Shown here: positions 11,352-19,511 of the stretch, piece after piece
Position numbering within the stretch: position 1 is the stretch's first letter
How the letters are laid out: each line of letters starts with the position of its first letter
NCBI RefSeq assembly: GCF_019904175.1
Contig: NZ_CP061913.1
Location: 10,974,001 to 11,038,000 of the forward strand
DNA: 64,000 bases
Direction: 5' to 3'
Origin: Dactylosporangium vinaceum
Lineage (GTDB): Bacteria; Actinomycetota; Actinomycetes; Mycobacteriales; Micromonosporaceae
Translations under genes and position numbers: made by a program
Notes under the pieces: model-generated
The model's database searches: none
What the model was told of the DNA's origin: nothing
What the model saw: the letters and a program-made list of their open reading frames with translations, nothing else

Positions 11352-11966
11352 ATGCCAGTGACGGTAGCGGGCGGCGGCATCACTGGTCAAGTCGCGATAG
11401 ACAGTTACGTGGCGGACTGGGTCGAACTCTGTCTGGAGCTCGTCAACGACCTGGCCATCGACGCCCGGCAGGGCCGCCCGATCGCCGGCGACACCGGTCT
11501 GGGCGAGGCCTTCGAGGAGCTGGCCGGCAACGCGCTGACCCGGCAGTTCGAGCTGTCCCTGGCCGACGTCGACGACCTCGCCTCGGCGGCCCGGCGCCTG
11601 CACATCGCGATCGAGGCCTGTATCGCCGGCGACATGCTGATGGCGGCCTTCGCGCTCAATACGGTGCTGGCGGAGTTCGGGGCAGTACCGAACCTGCATG
11701 CCGCGCCCGGTGAAGCGCCGCACCTGGCGTTCCACGCGGCCGACGCGCCGATCGTCGACGCCTGGGCCGCCGAGTCCGCGACCGCGCTGGCCTTTCTCGT
11801 CGGCACCCACCAGACGCATCGGCTCGGCCAGTGCTCCGCGGACGTCTGCGACGCCTACTACCTCGACTCCACGAAGAACGCGTCGCGCCGCTTCTGCTCA
11901 CTCGCCTGCCAGAACCGCGCGAAGTCGGCCGCCTACCGGCAGAAGCGCCGTGACCGGCCCAGGTGA
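11352..11966 (+). CDS. CGNR zinc-finger / ABATE domain protein
   Basis: A 204-residue putative DNA-binding regulator. The C-terminus has the CGNR-type zinc ribbon: two Cys in GQCSADVCDAYYLD and two in RRFCSLACQNRAKSAAYR, where CQNR replaces the family's CGNR. The N-terminal ~140 residues are an acidic, helical segment like the stress-linked ABATE region, with LELVNDLAID in the first helix. Such proteins are usually annotated as transcription factors; no target is known. The divergent membrane protein gene is a plausible one, only by proximity. Confidence 0.85.
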   Translation: MPVTVAGGGITGQVAIDSYVADWVELCLELVNDLAIDARQGRPIAGDTGLGEAFEELAGNALTRQFELSLADVDDLASAARRLHIAIEACIAGDMLMAAFALNTVLAEFGAVPNLHAAPGEAPHLAFHAADAPIVDAWAAESATALAFLVGTHQTHRLGQCSADVCDAYYLDSTKNASRRFCSLACQNRAKSAAYRQKRRDRPR

Positions 11967-11999
11967 GAAATTGTCGTACCCACCCGTCATCCTGTCCTC

Positions 12000-13565
12000 G
12001 TGAACCTCACCGCACGCGCAGCCGGCGTCGTCGTCGTCGGGCTCGGTATGGTCGCGACCATCACCGGCCTGGCGCTGCCGTGGACGATCGCCGGCGGCCG
12101 GCACCCCGACCTGACGACCATCGCCGGCGTCGCGTTCCTCGGGCCGCTGCTGAGCGCGCTGTGCCTCGTCTACGCCCGCTCCGACCCGCGCCGGTCCCGG
12201 ATGGTCGCGATCGTCGCGGGGGTGGCCGGCATCGCGGCGGGCGTGATCGCGGTGGCGCTGGCCCGCCTGGTGGAGCCGAGCGCCGGCATCGGGCTCGGCG
12301 GGCCGGTCACCGTCGTGGGGGCCGCGGCGCTGGTCCTGGGCTGGGCGGTGCTCGTCGCGACAGGTGTGGGCCGCCTTCCAGGCGCTGACTGGCGGCATTG
12401 GGCTCCTGCGGGCATTTTTTCGGTGGTACTCGCACTGCTGGCGGGGTTCGCCATCTCCTGGGCACGCGAAGGAAGGTTCGTGGACGCCACGACGGCCGGC
12501 GGCGCCACTGCGGGCCCGCAGACGCAGACGTGGCCGCAGCCCTTCGCGGGTGTGCAGCTCGTCGGGGCCCGCAAGGACCGGGCGCTCGTCCGCGCCGCCG
12601 ACGGCGTCCGGGCGGTCCGGCTCAGCAGCGGCACCATCGCCTGGCAATACCTGCGCTCGGACCTGCCCACGCAGGCCGCGGGGCTGGTCGACGACGCGGT
12701 GGTGCTCGCGTTCGGGACCGACGACGGAGTGCTCGTCACCGCCCTGGACGCGGATACGGGCGCGGAGCGGTTCTCGAAGCGGTACCGGTCGGGGAAGATG
12801 GCGACGGTCCACGCCGCCGGCCGCACCGCGATCCTGTCCGGGACGGGGTCCGGCGCGGGCGTCGTGCTCGGCATCGACGCGCGCGACGGCACCGAGCGCT
12901 GGCGCTGGACCCCGGCCCGCGGGGGCGCCCCCTGCGACGTCACCGACCTGGCCGGCTCCCCCGACACCGCCGTGGTGGCCCTGCGCTGCCGCGCTCAGGG
13001 CGTCGACGACGTCGCCGTCGGCCTGGCCGCCGCGACCGGCGCCGAGACCTGGTCCTGGCACGCGATCCAGCGGGGCACCGCCGAGCTGCGAGTGCTCTCC
13101 GTCGGCCCCGGCTTCGTCACCCTGACCGGCGCCGCACCACAGCGGGCGACGTACATGGACGCGGCCAACGGCTCCGTCGGCACCCGCCACGACGCCCCCG
13201 GCACCCTCTCCGCCGCCGCCGGCGCCAGCCTCATCTACGCCGACCCCGGCTCCGCGCAGGCCCACCTGTCCTCGGTCGAGGCCCAGACCGGCAAGGTCCA
13301 GTGGAACGTGGGCCTGGGCGGCCTGGGCGGCTACCAGCCGGTCGCCATGACCGCAGCGGAGGGCTACGCCTACGTGCTGTGGCGCAACACGGCGGGCGCC
13401 CTCCGGCTCCTGACCATCGCCACGGCCGACGGCTCGACCAAGGAGGAGCGAGCCGTGGCCTGCAACACCGCCTGCCCCGAGGCCCAGCTCACCGCCACCG
13501 CCGGCCACGCCGTGATCGCCACGCGAGAGGAGAAGTCCACCCGGCTGTACCTGACCGTCACCTGA
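12000..13565 (+). CDS. Membrane-anchored PQQ-like beta-propeller protein
   Basis: Residues 1-150 have about five hydrophobic segments (TARAAGVVVVGLGMVATITG, then four more). Residues ~170-520 form an extracytoplasmic WD/PQQ-like propeller built from repeats such as LSSGTIAWQYL, LDADTGAERFSK, IDARDGTERWRW and AQTGKVQWNVGL. No active site or cofactor residues are evident, so a scaffolding or sensing role is likely (inference). The GTG start at 12000 is leaderless-looking with no strong ribosome site, and it follows the CGNR gene by 33 bases. The gene ends at the edge of a repeat-filled convergent gap. Confidence 0.8.
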   Translation: MNLTARAAGVVVVGLGMVATITGLALPWTIAGGRHPDLTTIAGVAFLGPLLSALCLVYARSDPRRSRMVAIVAGVAGIAAGVIAVALARLVEPSAGIGLGGPVTVVGAAALVLGWAVLVATGVGRLPGADWRHWAPAGIFSVVLALLAGFAISWAREGRFVDATTAGGATAGPQTQTWPQPFAGVQLVGARKDRALVRAADGVRAVRLSSGTIAWQYLRSDLPTQAAGLVDDAVVLAFGTDDGVLVTALDADTGAERFSKRYRSGKMATVHAAGRTAILSGTGSGAGVVLGIDARDGTERWRWTPARGGAPCDVTDLAGSPDTAVVALRCRAQGVDDVAVGLAAATGAETWSWHAIQRGTAELRVLSVGPGFVTLTGAAPQRATYMDAANGSVGTRHDAPGTLSAAAGASLIYADPGSAQAHLSSVEAQTGKVQWNVGLGGLGGYQPVAMTAAEGYAYVLWRNTAGALRLLTIATADGSTKEERAVACNTACPEAQLTATAGHAVIATREEKSTRLYLTVT

Positions 13566-13711
13566 CCCGCCTACCGCCGATCCCGCACCCGCCGCCTTGC
13601 CTCGCCTCGCAGCGGGCCGGCTTCACCGTGCGCGACGAGCTACACCACGAGGTACACCGATGATCGGCGCCGGCGACCTGCGCCCGGCGGGGCCTGAGCT
13701 ACGACGCCTCG

Positions 13712-13970
13712 CTTGCTGCGCTGCGTCGGTTGATGCGGTGTCTGGCTCGCGCGCTGCCTGGCTTGCTGCGCTCTGCTTCGGTTGCTGCTGTGCTTCGGTT
13801 GCTGCGGTGCCTGGCTCGTTGCGGTGCCTGGCTCGCTACGGTGCCTCGCTTGCTACGGTGTCTGGCTCGCGCGCTGCCTGGCTTGCTGCGCTACCTCGGT
13901 TGCTGCGCTCGACCCGGCTCGCTGCGGTGCCTGGCTCGCTGCGGTGCTTCGCTTGCTGTGCTCGGTGCGG
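13712..13970. repeat. Degenerate 17-bp tandem repeat, about 15 units
   Basis: Units resemble CTCGCTGCGGTGCCTGG with variation mainly at the third base and at positions 7-10; a few are 16 or 19 bases. Because 17 is not a multiple of three the frame shifts at every unit, so reading frames across it are not real proteins. It lies in the convergent gap after the propeller gene. The stretches 13566-13711 and 13971-14225 hold no recognisable gene. Confidence 0.75.
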
Positions 13971-14225
13971 CAACGCCCGCCGGCCAGCCGCGCGACGGGC
14001 CGTCCGCTCCGCCAGGCTCATCAGCTCTCGGCTGATCACCGGGCCGCGCTTCGGTCGGTCGCCGGCGGCCTTACGAACGAGCCGCGCGCGGCGGGCCAAG
14101 CGGGTGGGGCTGCTGTGTGGCGCTCGTTCGCCGCACTGCGGTCGGCAATTCGCCTCGGTTGATCGGGTGATGAACTGCTCCATCGCACCTCAGGCACCGC
14201 GCCGCCTCAGGATGACTCCGCTGCC

Positions 14226-14449
14226 GAATTCGCCGCCGCACTCCAGCCGCCACACCCACAGCCCGCCGCGCTCCAAGCCGCACCGCGCAAACCTCGCCCC
14301 GCCAGTCGGTCAGCGGACCGTTTCGCCACGCCGAAGCTCGCCGCCGCGCCCTCAGCCGCCGCACCCACAGCGCGCCGCACTTCAAGGCGCACCGCGCGAA
14401 CCTCGCTCCACCAGTCGATCCGCGGGCCATTTCGCCACACCGAAGCTCG
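14226..14449. repeat. 108-bp tandem duplication (two diverged copies)
   Basis: A ~108-base unit starting GAAxxTCGCCGCCGC is present at 14226-14332 and 14333-14441 with roughly 85 percent identity by eye, and the first ~25 bases of a third copy start at 14442 before the 14-bp repeats begin. Shared segments include CACCGCGC, ACCTCGC and TTTCGCCAC. No start, ribosome site or domain is seen in any frame. Confidence 0.7.
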
Positions 14450-14477
14450 CTGCCGCACCCCAGCCCTCGCGTCGCAC

Positions 14478-14603
14478 GAGGAGCGCCGCACGAGGAGCGG
14501 GGCACGAGGAGCGCCGCACGAGGAGCGCCGCACGAGGAGCGGGGCACGAGGAGCGGGGCACGAGGAGCGCCGCACGAGGAGCGGGGCACGAGGAGCGCCG
14601 CAC
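14478..14603. repeat. 14-bp tandem repeat, nine units of two alternating types
   Basis: Nine contiguous 14-base units, each either GAGGAGCGCCGCAC (A) or GAGGAGCGGGGCAC (B), in the order A B A A B B A B A. Units of one type are identical to the base; only the two central positions (CC or GG) differ. A degenerate tenth unit (GAGGTGTGG) follows. No spacers, so not a CRISPR. The near-perfect identity suggests recent expansion or gene-conversion-like upkeep. Confidence 0.9.
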
Positions 14604-14671
14604 GAGGTGTGGAGGCGATGGAACGCTTCGCCGTGCTTGGAGTCGACGCGGTGCACCCCTCAAGTTGGGCG

Positions 14672-15538
14672 TCAGGCGTTTGTCGAGCGGCGTTCGGCCA
14701 GGTCGACCACGTTCGCCAGGAGCATGGCTCGGGTCATCGGGCCTACGCCGCCCGGCATCGGGGCCAGGTAGCCGGCGACCTCGGCCACGTCGGGGGCTAC
14801 GTCGCCCACCAGGCGGGCCTTGCCTGTCGTTTCGTCGACGATCCGCGTCACGCCCACGTCCAGGACGGCGGCGCCCGGCTTGACCATGTCGCGGGTCAGG
14901 AGGGCGGCGGAGCCGGCGGCCACGATGATGATGTCGGCGGTGCGGGTGTGGGCGGCCAGGTCGCGGGTGCCGGTGTGGCACAGGGTGACCGTGGCGTTCT
15001 CGGATTTGCGGGTGAAGATCAGGCCCAGTGGGCGGCCGGCGGTGGTACCGCGGCCGATGGCTGTCACCTCGGCGCCGTTGATGGGGACGTTGTGGCGGCG
15101 CAGGAGCTGGACGATGCCGTTCGGGGTGCACGGGAGGGGGGCCGGGATGTTCAGGACCAGGCGGCCCAGGTTTGTCGGGTGCAAGCCGTCGGCGTCCTTG
15201 TCGGGGTCGATCAGCTCCAGGATGCGCTGCTCGTCCAGGCCGGCCGGCAGTGGCAGCTGCACGATGTAGCCCGTGCAGGCCGGGTCCTCGTTCAGGGCGC
15301 GCACCGCCGCCTCGACCTCCTGCTGGGTGGCGGTCGCGGGCAGGTCGTAGCGGATCGAGGCGATGCCGACCTCGGCGCAGTCGCGGTGCTTGCCGGCGAC
15401 GTACGCGTGTGAGCCCGGGTCGTCGCCCACCAGGATCGTGCCCAGGCCGGGCGGCGCGGGCAGCGCGGCCACCCGCGCGCGCAGCTCGTCCTTTATGGCG
15501 GTCGCCGTTGCCTTACCGTCGAGAATCGTTGCCGTCAC
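14672..15538 (-). CDS. folD: Bifunctional methylene-THF dehydrogenase / methenyl-THF cyclohydrolase FolD
   Basis: Interconverts 5,10-methylene-, methenyl- and 10-formyl-tetrahydrofolate, supplying formyl groups for purine synthesis by PurN and PurH encoded just downstream of it on the map. The 288-residue protein has YVAGKHRDC with catalytic Lys50, YIVQLPLPAGLD, PDKDADGLHPTNLGRL, the Rossmann part TAIGRGTTAGRP, and PMPGGVGPMTRAMLL near the end. GTG 15538 gives VTATILDGK, the usual FolD N-terminus; ATG 15556 is an alternative. It is divergent from the lipoprotein gene with only ~20 bases between starts, so their promoters must overlap the coding regions. Confidence 0.96.
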   Translation of the reverse strand: MTATILDGKATATAIKDELRARVAALPAPPGLGTILVGDDPGSHAYVAGKHRDCAEVGIASIRYDLPATATQQEVEAAVRALNEDPACTGYIVQLPLPAGLDEQRILELIDPDKDADGLHPTNLGRLVLNIPAPLPCTPNGIVQLLRRHNVPINGAEVTAIGRGTTAGRPLGLIFTRKSENATVTLCHTGTRDLAAHTRTADIIIVAAGSAALLTRDMVKPGAAVLDVGVTRIVDETTGKARLVGDVAPDVAEVAGYLAPMPGGVGPMTRAMLLANVVDLAERRSTNA

Positions 15539-15560
15539 GGAACCCGATCCTGCCATTAGA

Positions 15561-16493
15561 GTGCAGGGCGTGCTGGTCCGGCGCGGCGTTGTCGCCCTCT
15601 TCACCCTGCTTGCCCTCGCGGCGTGTGGCGATGACGCCAGCGACGACCCGCATGGGCTGCTGCCGCAGGTGTCCGCCAGTCAGGCCCGGCAGGCCGGCGA
15701 CGGCGGTGGCGGTGGCGGGGACAGCGCGGCCGGGCTCGAGGCCAAAGGGTCGGCCGGCGGGAGCACCAAGGACCGGACGACCGCGTTCGTGCAGAAGCTG
15801 CCGGGGACGTTCGGGATCATCGTGCGCGACCGGCAGAGCGGGACCGTGTTCAAGGCCGGCAACACCACGGCGACCACGTGGACGGCGTCGACGATCAAGC
15901 TGGCCATCGCGACCGACCTGCTGGAGCGGCAGCAGGCCAAGGAGATCACGCTCGACGCGACCGACAGGGGCAACCTCGACAAGGCCCTGATCAACTCCGA
16001 CAACGACGCCGCCACGGCCCTGTGGAACAAGTACGCCGGGGCCGGCACTGTCGCCAAGTACAAGGCGCAGTACGGGATGGGGAGCCTGGCCGTCGTCGAC
16101 GGGATGGACACGTTCTGGCGCAACCTGCGGTGCAGTGCCGAAGACCTGCAGAGCCTGATGTCGTACGTCCTGGAGAAGCTCGACCCCACGAGCCGGACCT
16201 ACCTCGTGACAACCCTGCGCAAGGTCGCCGGCAACCAGCACTGGGGTGTCTGGGCGGCCGGGTCGGGGCTCAAGCCGGGCAACAAGGACGGGTGGGTCGA
16301 GAAGCCGGTCAACGGCACCGACGTCTGGATGACACACACCGTCGGCTTCGCCGGTGACTCGGAGCGGTACGTCGTCGCCGTCGTCTACGAGCAGAAGCCC
16401 GGCGGATCCCTGGAGAAGGGCGCGCACGCGGTGAGCGACGCCGTGGCCACCTACTTCGGGGCCAAGGTGCCGGCCCCCGTCACGCTGCCGTAA
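15561..16493 (+). CDS. Class A beta-lactamase-like serine hydrolase, lipoprotein
   Basis: An exported lipoprotein with the class A beta-lactamase/transpeptidase fold. GTG 15561 (or 15570) gives a signal peptide ending in the lipobox ALAAC, with Cys22 as the anchor. A Gly-rich linker (residues ~45-70) leads into the catalytic domain, with Ser110-Thr-Ile-Lys113 (SxxK), Ser146-Asp-Asn148 (the SDN motif) and a KDG triad in GNKDGWVEKP in place of KTG. The usual Glu166 loop is not obvious, so penicillinase activity cannot be claimed; many actinobacterial relatives are uncharacterised 'serine hydrolases'. Convergent with purH, 20 bases away. Confidence 0.85.
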   Translation: MQGVLVRRGVVALFTLLALAACGDDASDDPHGLLPQVSASQARQAGDGGGGGGDSAAGLEAKGSAGGSTKDRTTAFVQKLPGTFGIIVRDRQSGTVFKAGNTTATTWTASTIKLAIATDLLERQQAKEITLDATDRGNLDKALINSDNDAATALWNKYAGAGTVAKYKAQYGMGSLAVVDGMDTFWRNLRCSAEDLQSLMSYVLEKLDPTSRTYLVTTLRKVAGNQHWGVWAAGSGLKPGNKDGWVEKPVNGTDVWMTHTVGFAGDSERYVVAVVYEQKPGGSLEKGAHAVSDAVATYFGAKVPAPVTLP

Positions 16494-16513
16494 CGGGGAC
16501 CGGCCGGCCTGCG

Positions 16514-18049
16514 CTAGTGGAAGAAGTGCCGGGTGCCGGTGAAGTACATCGTCACGCCCGCAGCGTTGGCGGCCGCGATGACCTCTTCGTCGCGGATCGA
16601 GCCGCCGGGCTGGACTATCGCCTTCACGCCCGCGGCGATCAGGGCCTCGGGGCCGTCGGCGAACGGGAAGAACGCGTCCGAAGCGGCGACCGAGCCTCTG
16701 ACCCGCTCCTCGCCGGCCCGGCTGATCGCCAGGCGGACCGAGTCGACCCGGTTGACCTGGCCCATGCCCACGCCGACCGTCGCACCGCCGGACGCGAGCA
16801 GGATCGCGTTGGACTTGACCGCGCGGACCGCCCGCCAGGCGAAGGCGAGGTCGCGGAGGGTCTCCTCGTCGGCCGGCTCGCCGGTGACGAGGGTCCAGCG
16901 ATCGACGGCGTCCCCGTCCGCGTCGATGCGATCGGCGGCTTGGACGAGTACACCCCCGGAGATTTGCCGCTGTTCGAAGGACGCGGGCGTCCAGGCCGGA
17001 GCGCGCAGGATCCGCAGATTGCGGCGGGCCGAGAGCAGCTCGAGCGCGTCGGAGGAGTAGGACGGCGCGACGACGACCTCGGTGAAGATCTCGCTGATCT
17101 GCTTGGCCAGGTCGGTGGTGACCTCGGCGTTGACCGCGATCACGCCGCCGTAGGCGCTTACCGGGTCGCAGGCGTGGGCCTTGCGGTGGGCCTCGGCGAC
17201 GTCGGCGCCGATCGCGATGCCGCACGGGTTGGCGTGCTTGATGATCGCGACGCAGGGGTCGGTGAAGTCGTGCGCGGCGCGCCAGGCGGCGTCGGCGTCG
17301 ACGTAGTTGTTGTAGGACATCTCCTTGCCGCCGAGCTGCTCGGCCTGGGCCAGGCCCGGGGCCGCCGCGGGGTCGGTGTAGAGGGCGGCCGCCTGGTGCG
17401 GGTTCTCGCCGTAGCGCAGGGTCGCCGCGTGGCGCAGGGCCGTGCCCGCGAACCGCTTGTCGTCGCGGGCGAACCAGGCCGCGACGGCGACGTCGTATTC
17501 GGCGATGTGGGCGAACGCCTGACCGGCCAGCGCCCGGCGCTCGTCGAGGGTGAAGCCGCCGTCGGCGACGGCCTGCAGTACCGAGTCGTAGGAGGCCGGC
17601 GAGGTGACGACGGCGACGCTCGGGAAGTTCTTGGCCGCCGCGCGGACCATGGCCGGGCCGCCGATGTCGATCTGCTCGACGCACTCGTCGTCGGTGGCGC
17701 CTGACGCGACGGTGTCCGTGAACGGGTACAGGTTGGAGACGAGCAGCTCGAACGGCTCGATGCCGAGCTCGCCGAGCTGGGCGGCGTGGGCCTCCAGGCG
17801 CAGGTCGGCCAGCAGGCCGGCGTGGACCTTCGGGTGGAGGGTCTTGACCCGGCCGTCGAGCGTCTCCGGGAACCCGGTCAGCTGCTCGACCCGGGTGACC
17901 GGCAGGCCGAGGGCCTCGATGCGGCCCGCGGTCGAGCCGGTGGAGACCAGCTCGACGCCGGCCCCGGCGAGGGCGCGGGCGAGCTCCTCGAGACCTGTCT
18001 TGTCGTACACGCTGATGAGCGCGCGCCTGATGGGACGGCGGTTAGCCAC
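16514..18049 (-). CDS. purH: AICAR transformylase / IMP cyclohydrolase PurH
   Basis: Catalyses the last two steps of IMP synthesis. At 511 residues it has the expected length. The N-terminal MGS-like cyclohydrolase domain (residues 1-190) shows ALISVYDKTGLEELA, STGSTAG and GRVKTLHPKVHAGLL. The C-terminal transformylase shows LRYGENPHQAA, GKEMSYNNYVDADAA, HANPCGIA and SDAFFPFADGPE. It overlaps the end of purN by eight bases and is probably translated together with it. FolD, nearby, supplies 10-formyl-THF. Confidence 0.97.
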   Translation of the reverse strand: MANRRPIRRALISVYDKTGLEELARALAGAGVELVSTGSTAGRIEALGLPVTRVEQLTGFPETLDGRVKTLHPKVHAGLLADLRLEAHAAQLGELGIEPFELLVSNLYPFTDTVASGATDDECVEQIDIGGPAMVRAAAKNFPSVAVVTSPASYDSVLQAVADGGFTLDERRALAGQAFAHIAEYDVAVAAWFARDDKRFAGTALRHAATLRYGENPHQAAALYTDPAAAPGLAQAEQLGGKEMSYNNYVDADAAWRAAHDFTDPCVAIIKHANPCGIAIGADVAEAHRKAHACDPVSAYGGVIAVNAEVTTDLAKQISEIFTEVVVAPSYSSDALELLSARRNLRILRAPAWTPASFEQRQISGGVLVQAADRIDADGDAVDRWTLVTGEPADEETLRDLAFAWRAVRAVKSNAILLASGGATVGVGMGQVNRVDSVRLAISRAGEERVRGSVAASDAFFPFADGPEALIAAGVKAIVQPGGSIRDEEVIAAANAAGVTMYFTGTRHFFH

Positions 18050-18656
18050 GGCCCAGCCTGACCTTTCGTTCGTTGACGGTCCAGCCGTCGCGTGCCATCC
18101 GCCCGACCGTGTCGACCAGCTGGCGGCGCTCGGCCACTTTGATCCGCTCCAGCAGCGTGTCCTCGGTGTCGTCGTCGAGGACCGGTACCGCGACCTGGGC
18201 GATGATCGCCCCCGTGTCGACGCCGCTGTCGACGAAGTGCAGCGTGGCCCCGGCGAGCTTGACGCCGTAGGCGAGCGCGTCGCGGGGGCCGTGCGTGCCC
18301 GGGAACGCGGGGAGCAGCGCGTTGTGGGTGTTGATATAGCGGCCCTCGTACTCCCCCAGGAACCGCGGCCCGACGAGCTTCATGAACCCGGCCGAGACGA
18401 TCAGGTCGGGCTTGTATCGGGAGCACTCGGCCAGCAGGGCGGCGTCCCAGTCGTCGCGGGTCGCGAAGTCGGCCACCCGGGCCACGAACGTGGGCACGCC
18501 GTGACGCTCCGCACGCGCCAGGCCCTCGACCGCGGGGCGGTCGGCACCGACGGCCACCACCTCGGCCCCGTAGGCCGGGTCGGCGGCCGCGTCGAGCAGG
18601 GCCTGCAGGTTTGACCCCGAACCGGACACGAGCACGACAAGCCGAACTGTCACCAC
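18042..18656 (-). CDS. purN: Phosphoribosylglycinamide formyltransferase PurN
   Basis: Transfers formyl from 10-formyl-THF to GAR, the third purine step. The 204-residue protein opens with LVVLVSGSGSNLQALLDA (phosphate-binding loop) and has YINTHNALLPAFPGTHGP, holding the catalytic Asn and His (THN here where many enzymes have IHP), and VDSGVDTGAIIAQ with the catalytic Asp. Two GTG codons in tandem (18656, 18653) could start it. First gene of the purN-purH pair. The order sucC-sucD-DUF6350-purN-purH, here with an inserted plus-strand gene, is common in actinobacteria. Confidence 0.96.
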   Translation of the reverse strand: MVTVRLVVLVSGSGSNLQALLDAAADPAYGAEVVAVGADRPAVEGLARAERHGVPTFVARVADFATRDDWDAALLAECSRYKPDLIVSAGFMKLVGPRFLGEYEGRYINTHNALLPAFPGTHGPRDALAYGVKLAGATLHFVDSGVDTGAIIAQVAVPVLDDDTEDTLLERIKVAERRQLVDTVGRMARDGWTVNERKVRLGRG

Positions 18657-18852
18657 GAAACTCTAACGACCCGGTCGGCCCTGCTCAGCGGCGGGTCGCC
18701 GGGCATTTGCGGATAAACGTGTCCAAAGTACATTACGCGACTGCGCAGAGTTGATCCGGGCGGTTAGGCTGCCGTGGTTCTATATCCCCTCGGGATTACC
18801 CTGGTGCGGACCACCACCCAGCGATAGTCCCCAGCTTTAGGAGCCAGAAGTC

Positions 18853-19464
18853 ATGGGCTACCCACCACCGGGCCAGGATCCGTACGGGCAGCAGCCCAAC
18901 CAGGATCCCTACGGTCAGCAGCCGCAGTACGGACAGCCGCAGCAGCCGCAGTACGGGCAGCCGCAGCAGCCGGGTTACCAGGACCCGTACGCGCAGCCGC
19001 AGCAGCCCGCGTACCAGGACCCGTACGCGCAGCCGCAGCAGCCGGCCTACCAGGACCCGTACGCGCAGCAGCCCCCGGTCTCGGGCACACCGTACCCGAC
19101 CTCGGGCGGTGGCTACCCCACGTCCGGCGGCGCCTACCCGACCTCCGGCGGCGCGTACCCGCAGCAGGGCTACCAGGCGGGCTACGGCGCGCCGGCGCAG
19201 CCGCAGAACACGCTCGGCCTGGTCGGCATGATCCTGGGCATCGCCTCCATCCCGCTGGCGTTCTGCTGCTCCATCGGCCTGCCGCTGGGCATCGCCGCGG
19301 TGATCTGCAGCTACCTGGGCCAGAACAAGGTCAAGCAGGGCCTCGCGAACAACGAGGGCAACGCCAAGGCCGGCCTCATCTGCGGCGCGATCGGCATCGG
19401 CCTCACGATCATCGTGATCATCGGGTCGTTCGCCCTCAACTGGGGTCTGTACAGCTACCCGTAA
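18853..19464 (+). CDS. Gln/Pro/Tyr-rich DUF4190 membrane protein
   Basis: A 203-residue protein in two parts. Residues 1-115 are low-complexity repeats: about three copies of a 13-residue unit YQDPYAQPQQPA, then three of YPTSGG, a disordered cytoplasmic tail. Residues ~118-203 carry two membrane segments with LGLVGMILGIASIPLAFCC and GNAKAGLICGAIGIGL, the DUF4190 signature. The function is unknown; in actinobacteria such tails are thought to mediate protein contacts. The DNA of the tail is itself a tandem repeat (about 18900-19080). Followed by a strong terminator at 19483. Confidence 0.9.
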   Translation: MGYPPPGQDPYGQQPNQDPYGQQPQYGQPQQPQYGQPQQPGYQDPYAQPQQPAYQDPYAQPQQPAYQDPYAQQPPVSGTPYPTSGGGYPTSGGAYPTSGGAYPQQGYQAGYGAPAQPQNTLGLVGMILGIASIPLAFCCSIGLPLGIAAVICSYLGQNKVKQGLANNEGNAKAGLICGAIGIGLTIIVIIGSFALNWGLYSYP

Positions 19465-19482
19465 CAAGCACCACCCGCTGAC

Positions 19483-19511
19483 GGGCGCGCGAGCTACTCG
19501 CGCGCCCTTTT
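19483..19511. terminator. Perfect 11-bp terminator that contains the DUF6350 stop codon in its loop
   Basis: GGGCGCGCGAG (19483-19493) pairs with CTCGCGCGCCC (19497-19507) around the three-base loop CTA, followed by TTTT. For the plus-strand DUF4190 gene it is a textbook terminator. Read on the minus strand the loop is TAG, the stop codon of the DUF6350 gene, so one arm of the hairpin encodes that protein's last residues. Confidence 0.9.

Noticed and set aside
14478..14603. CRISPR array
   Set aside because: Units of 14 bp are directly adjacent without spacers, and no cas genes are nearby.
13597..14883. A long open frame across the 17-, 108- and 14-bp repeats
   Set aside because: Its codons come from tandem repeats not divisible by three, no domain or ribosome site is seen, and it runs into folD on the other strand.
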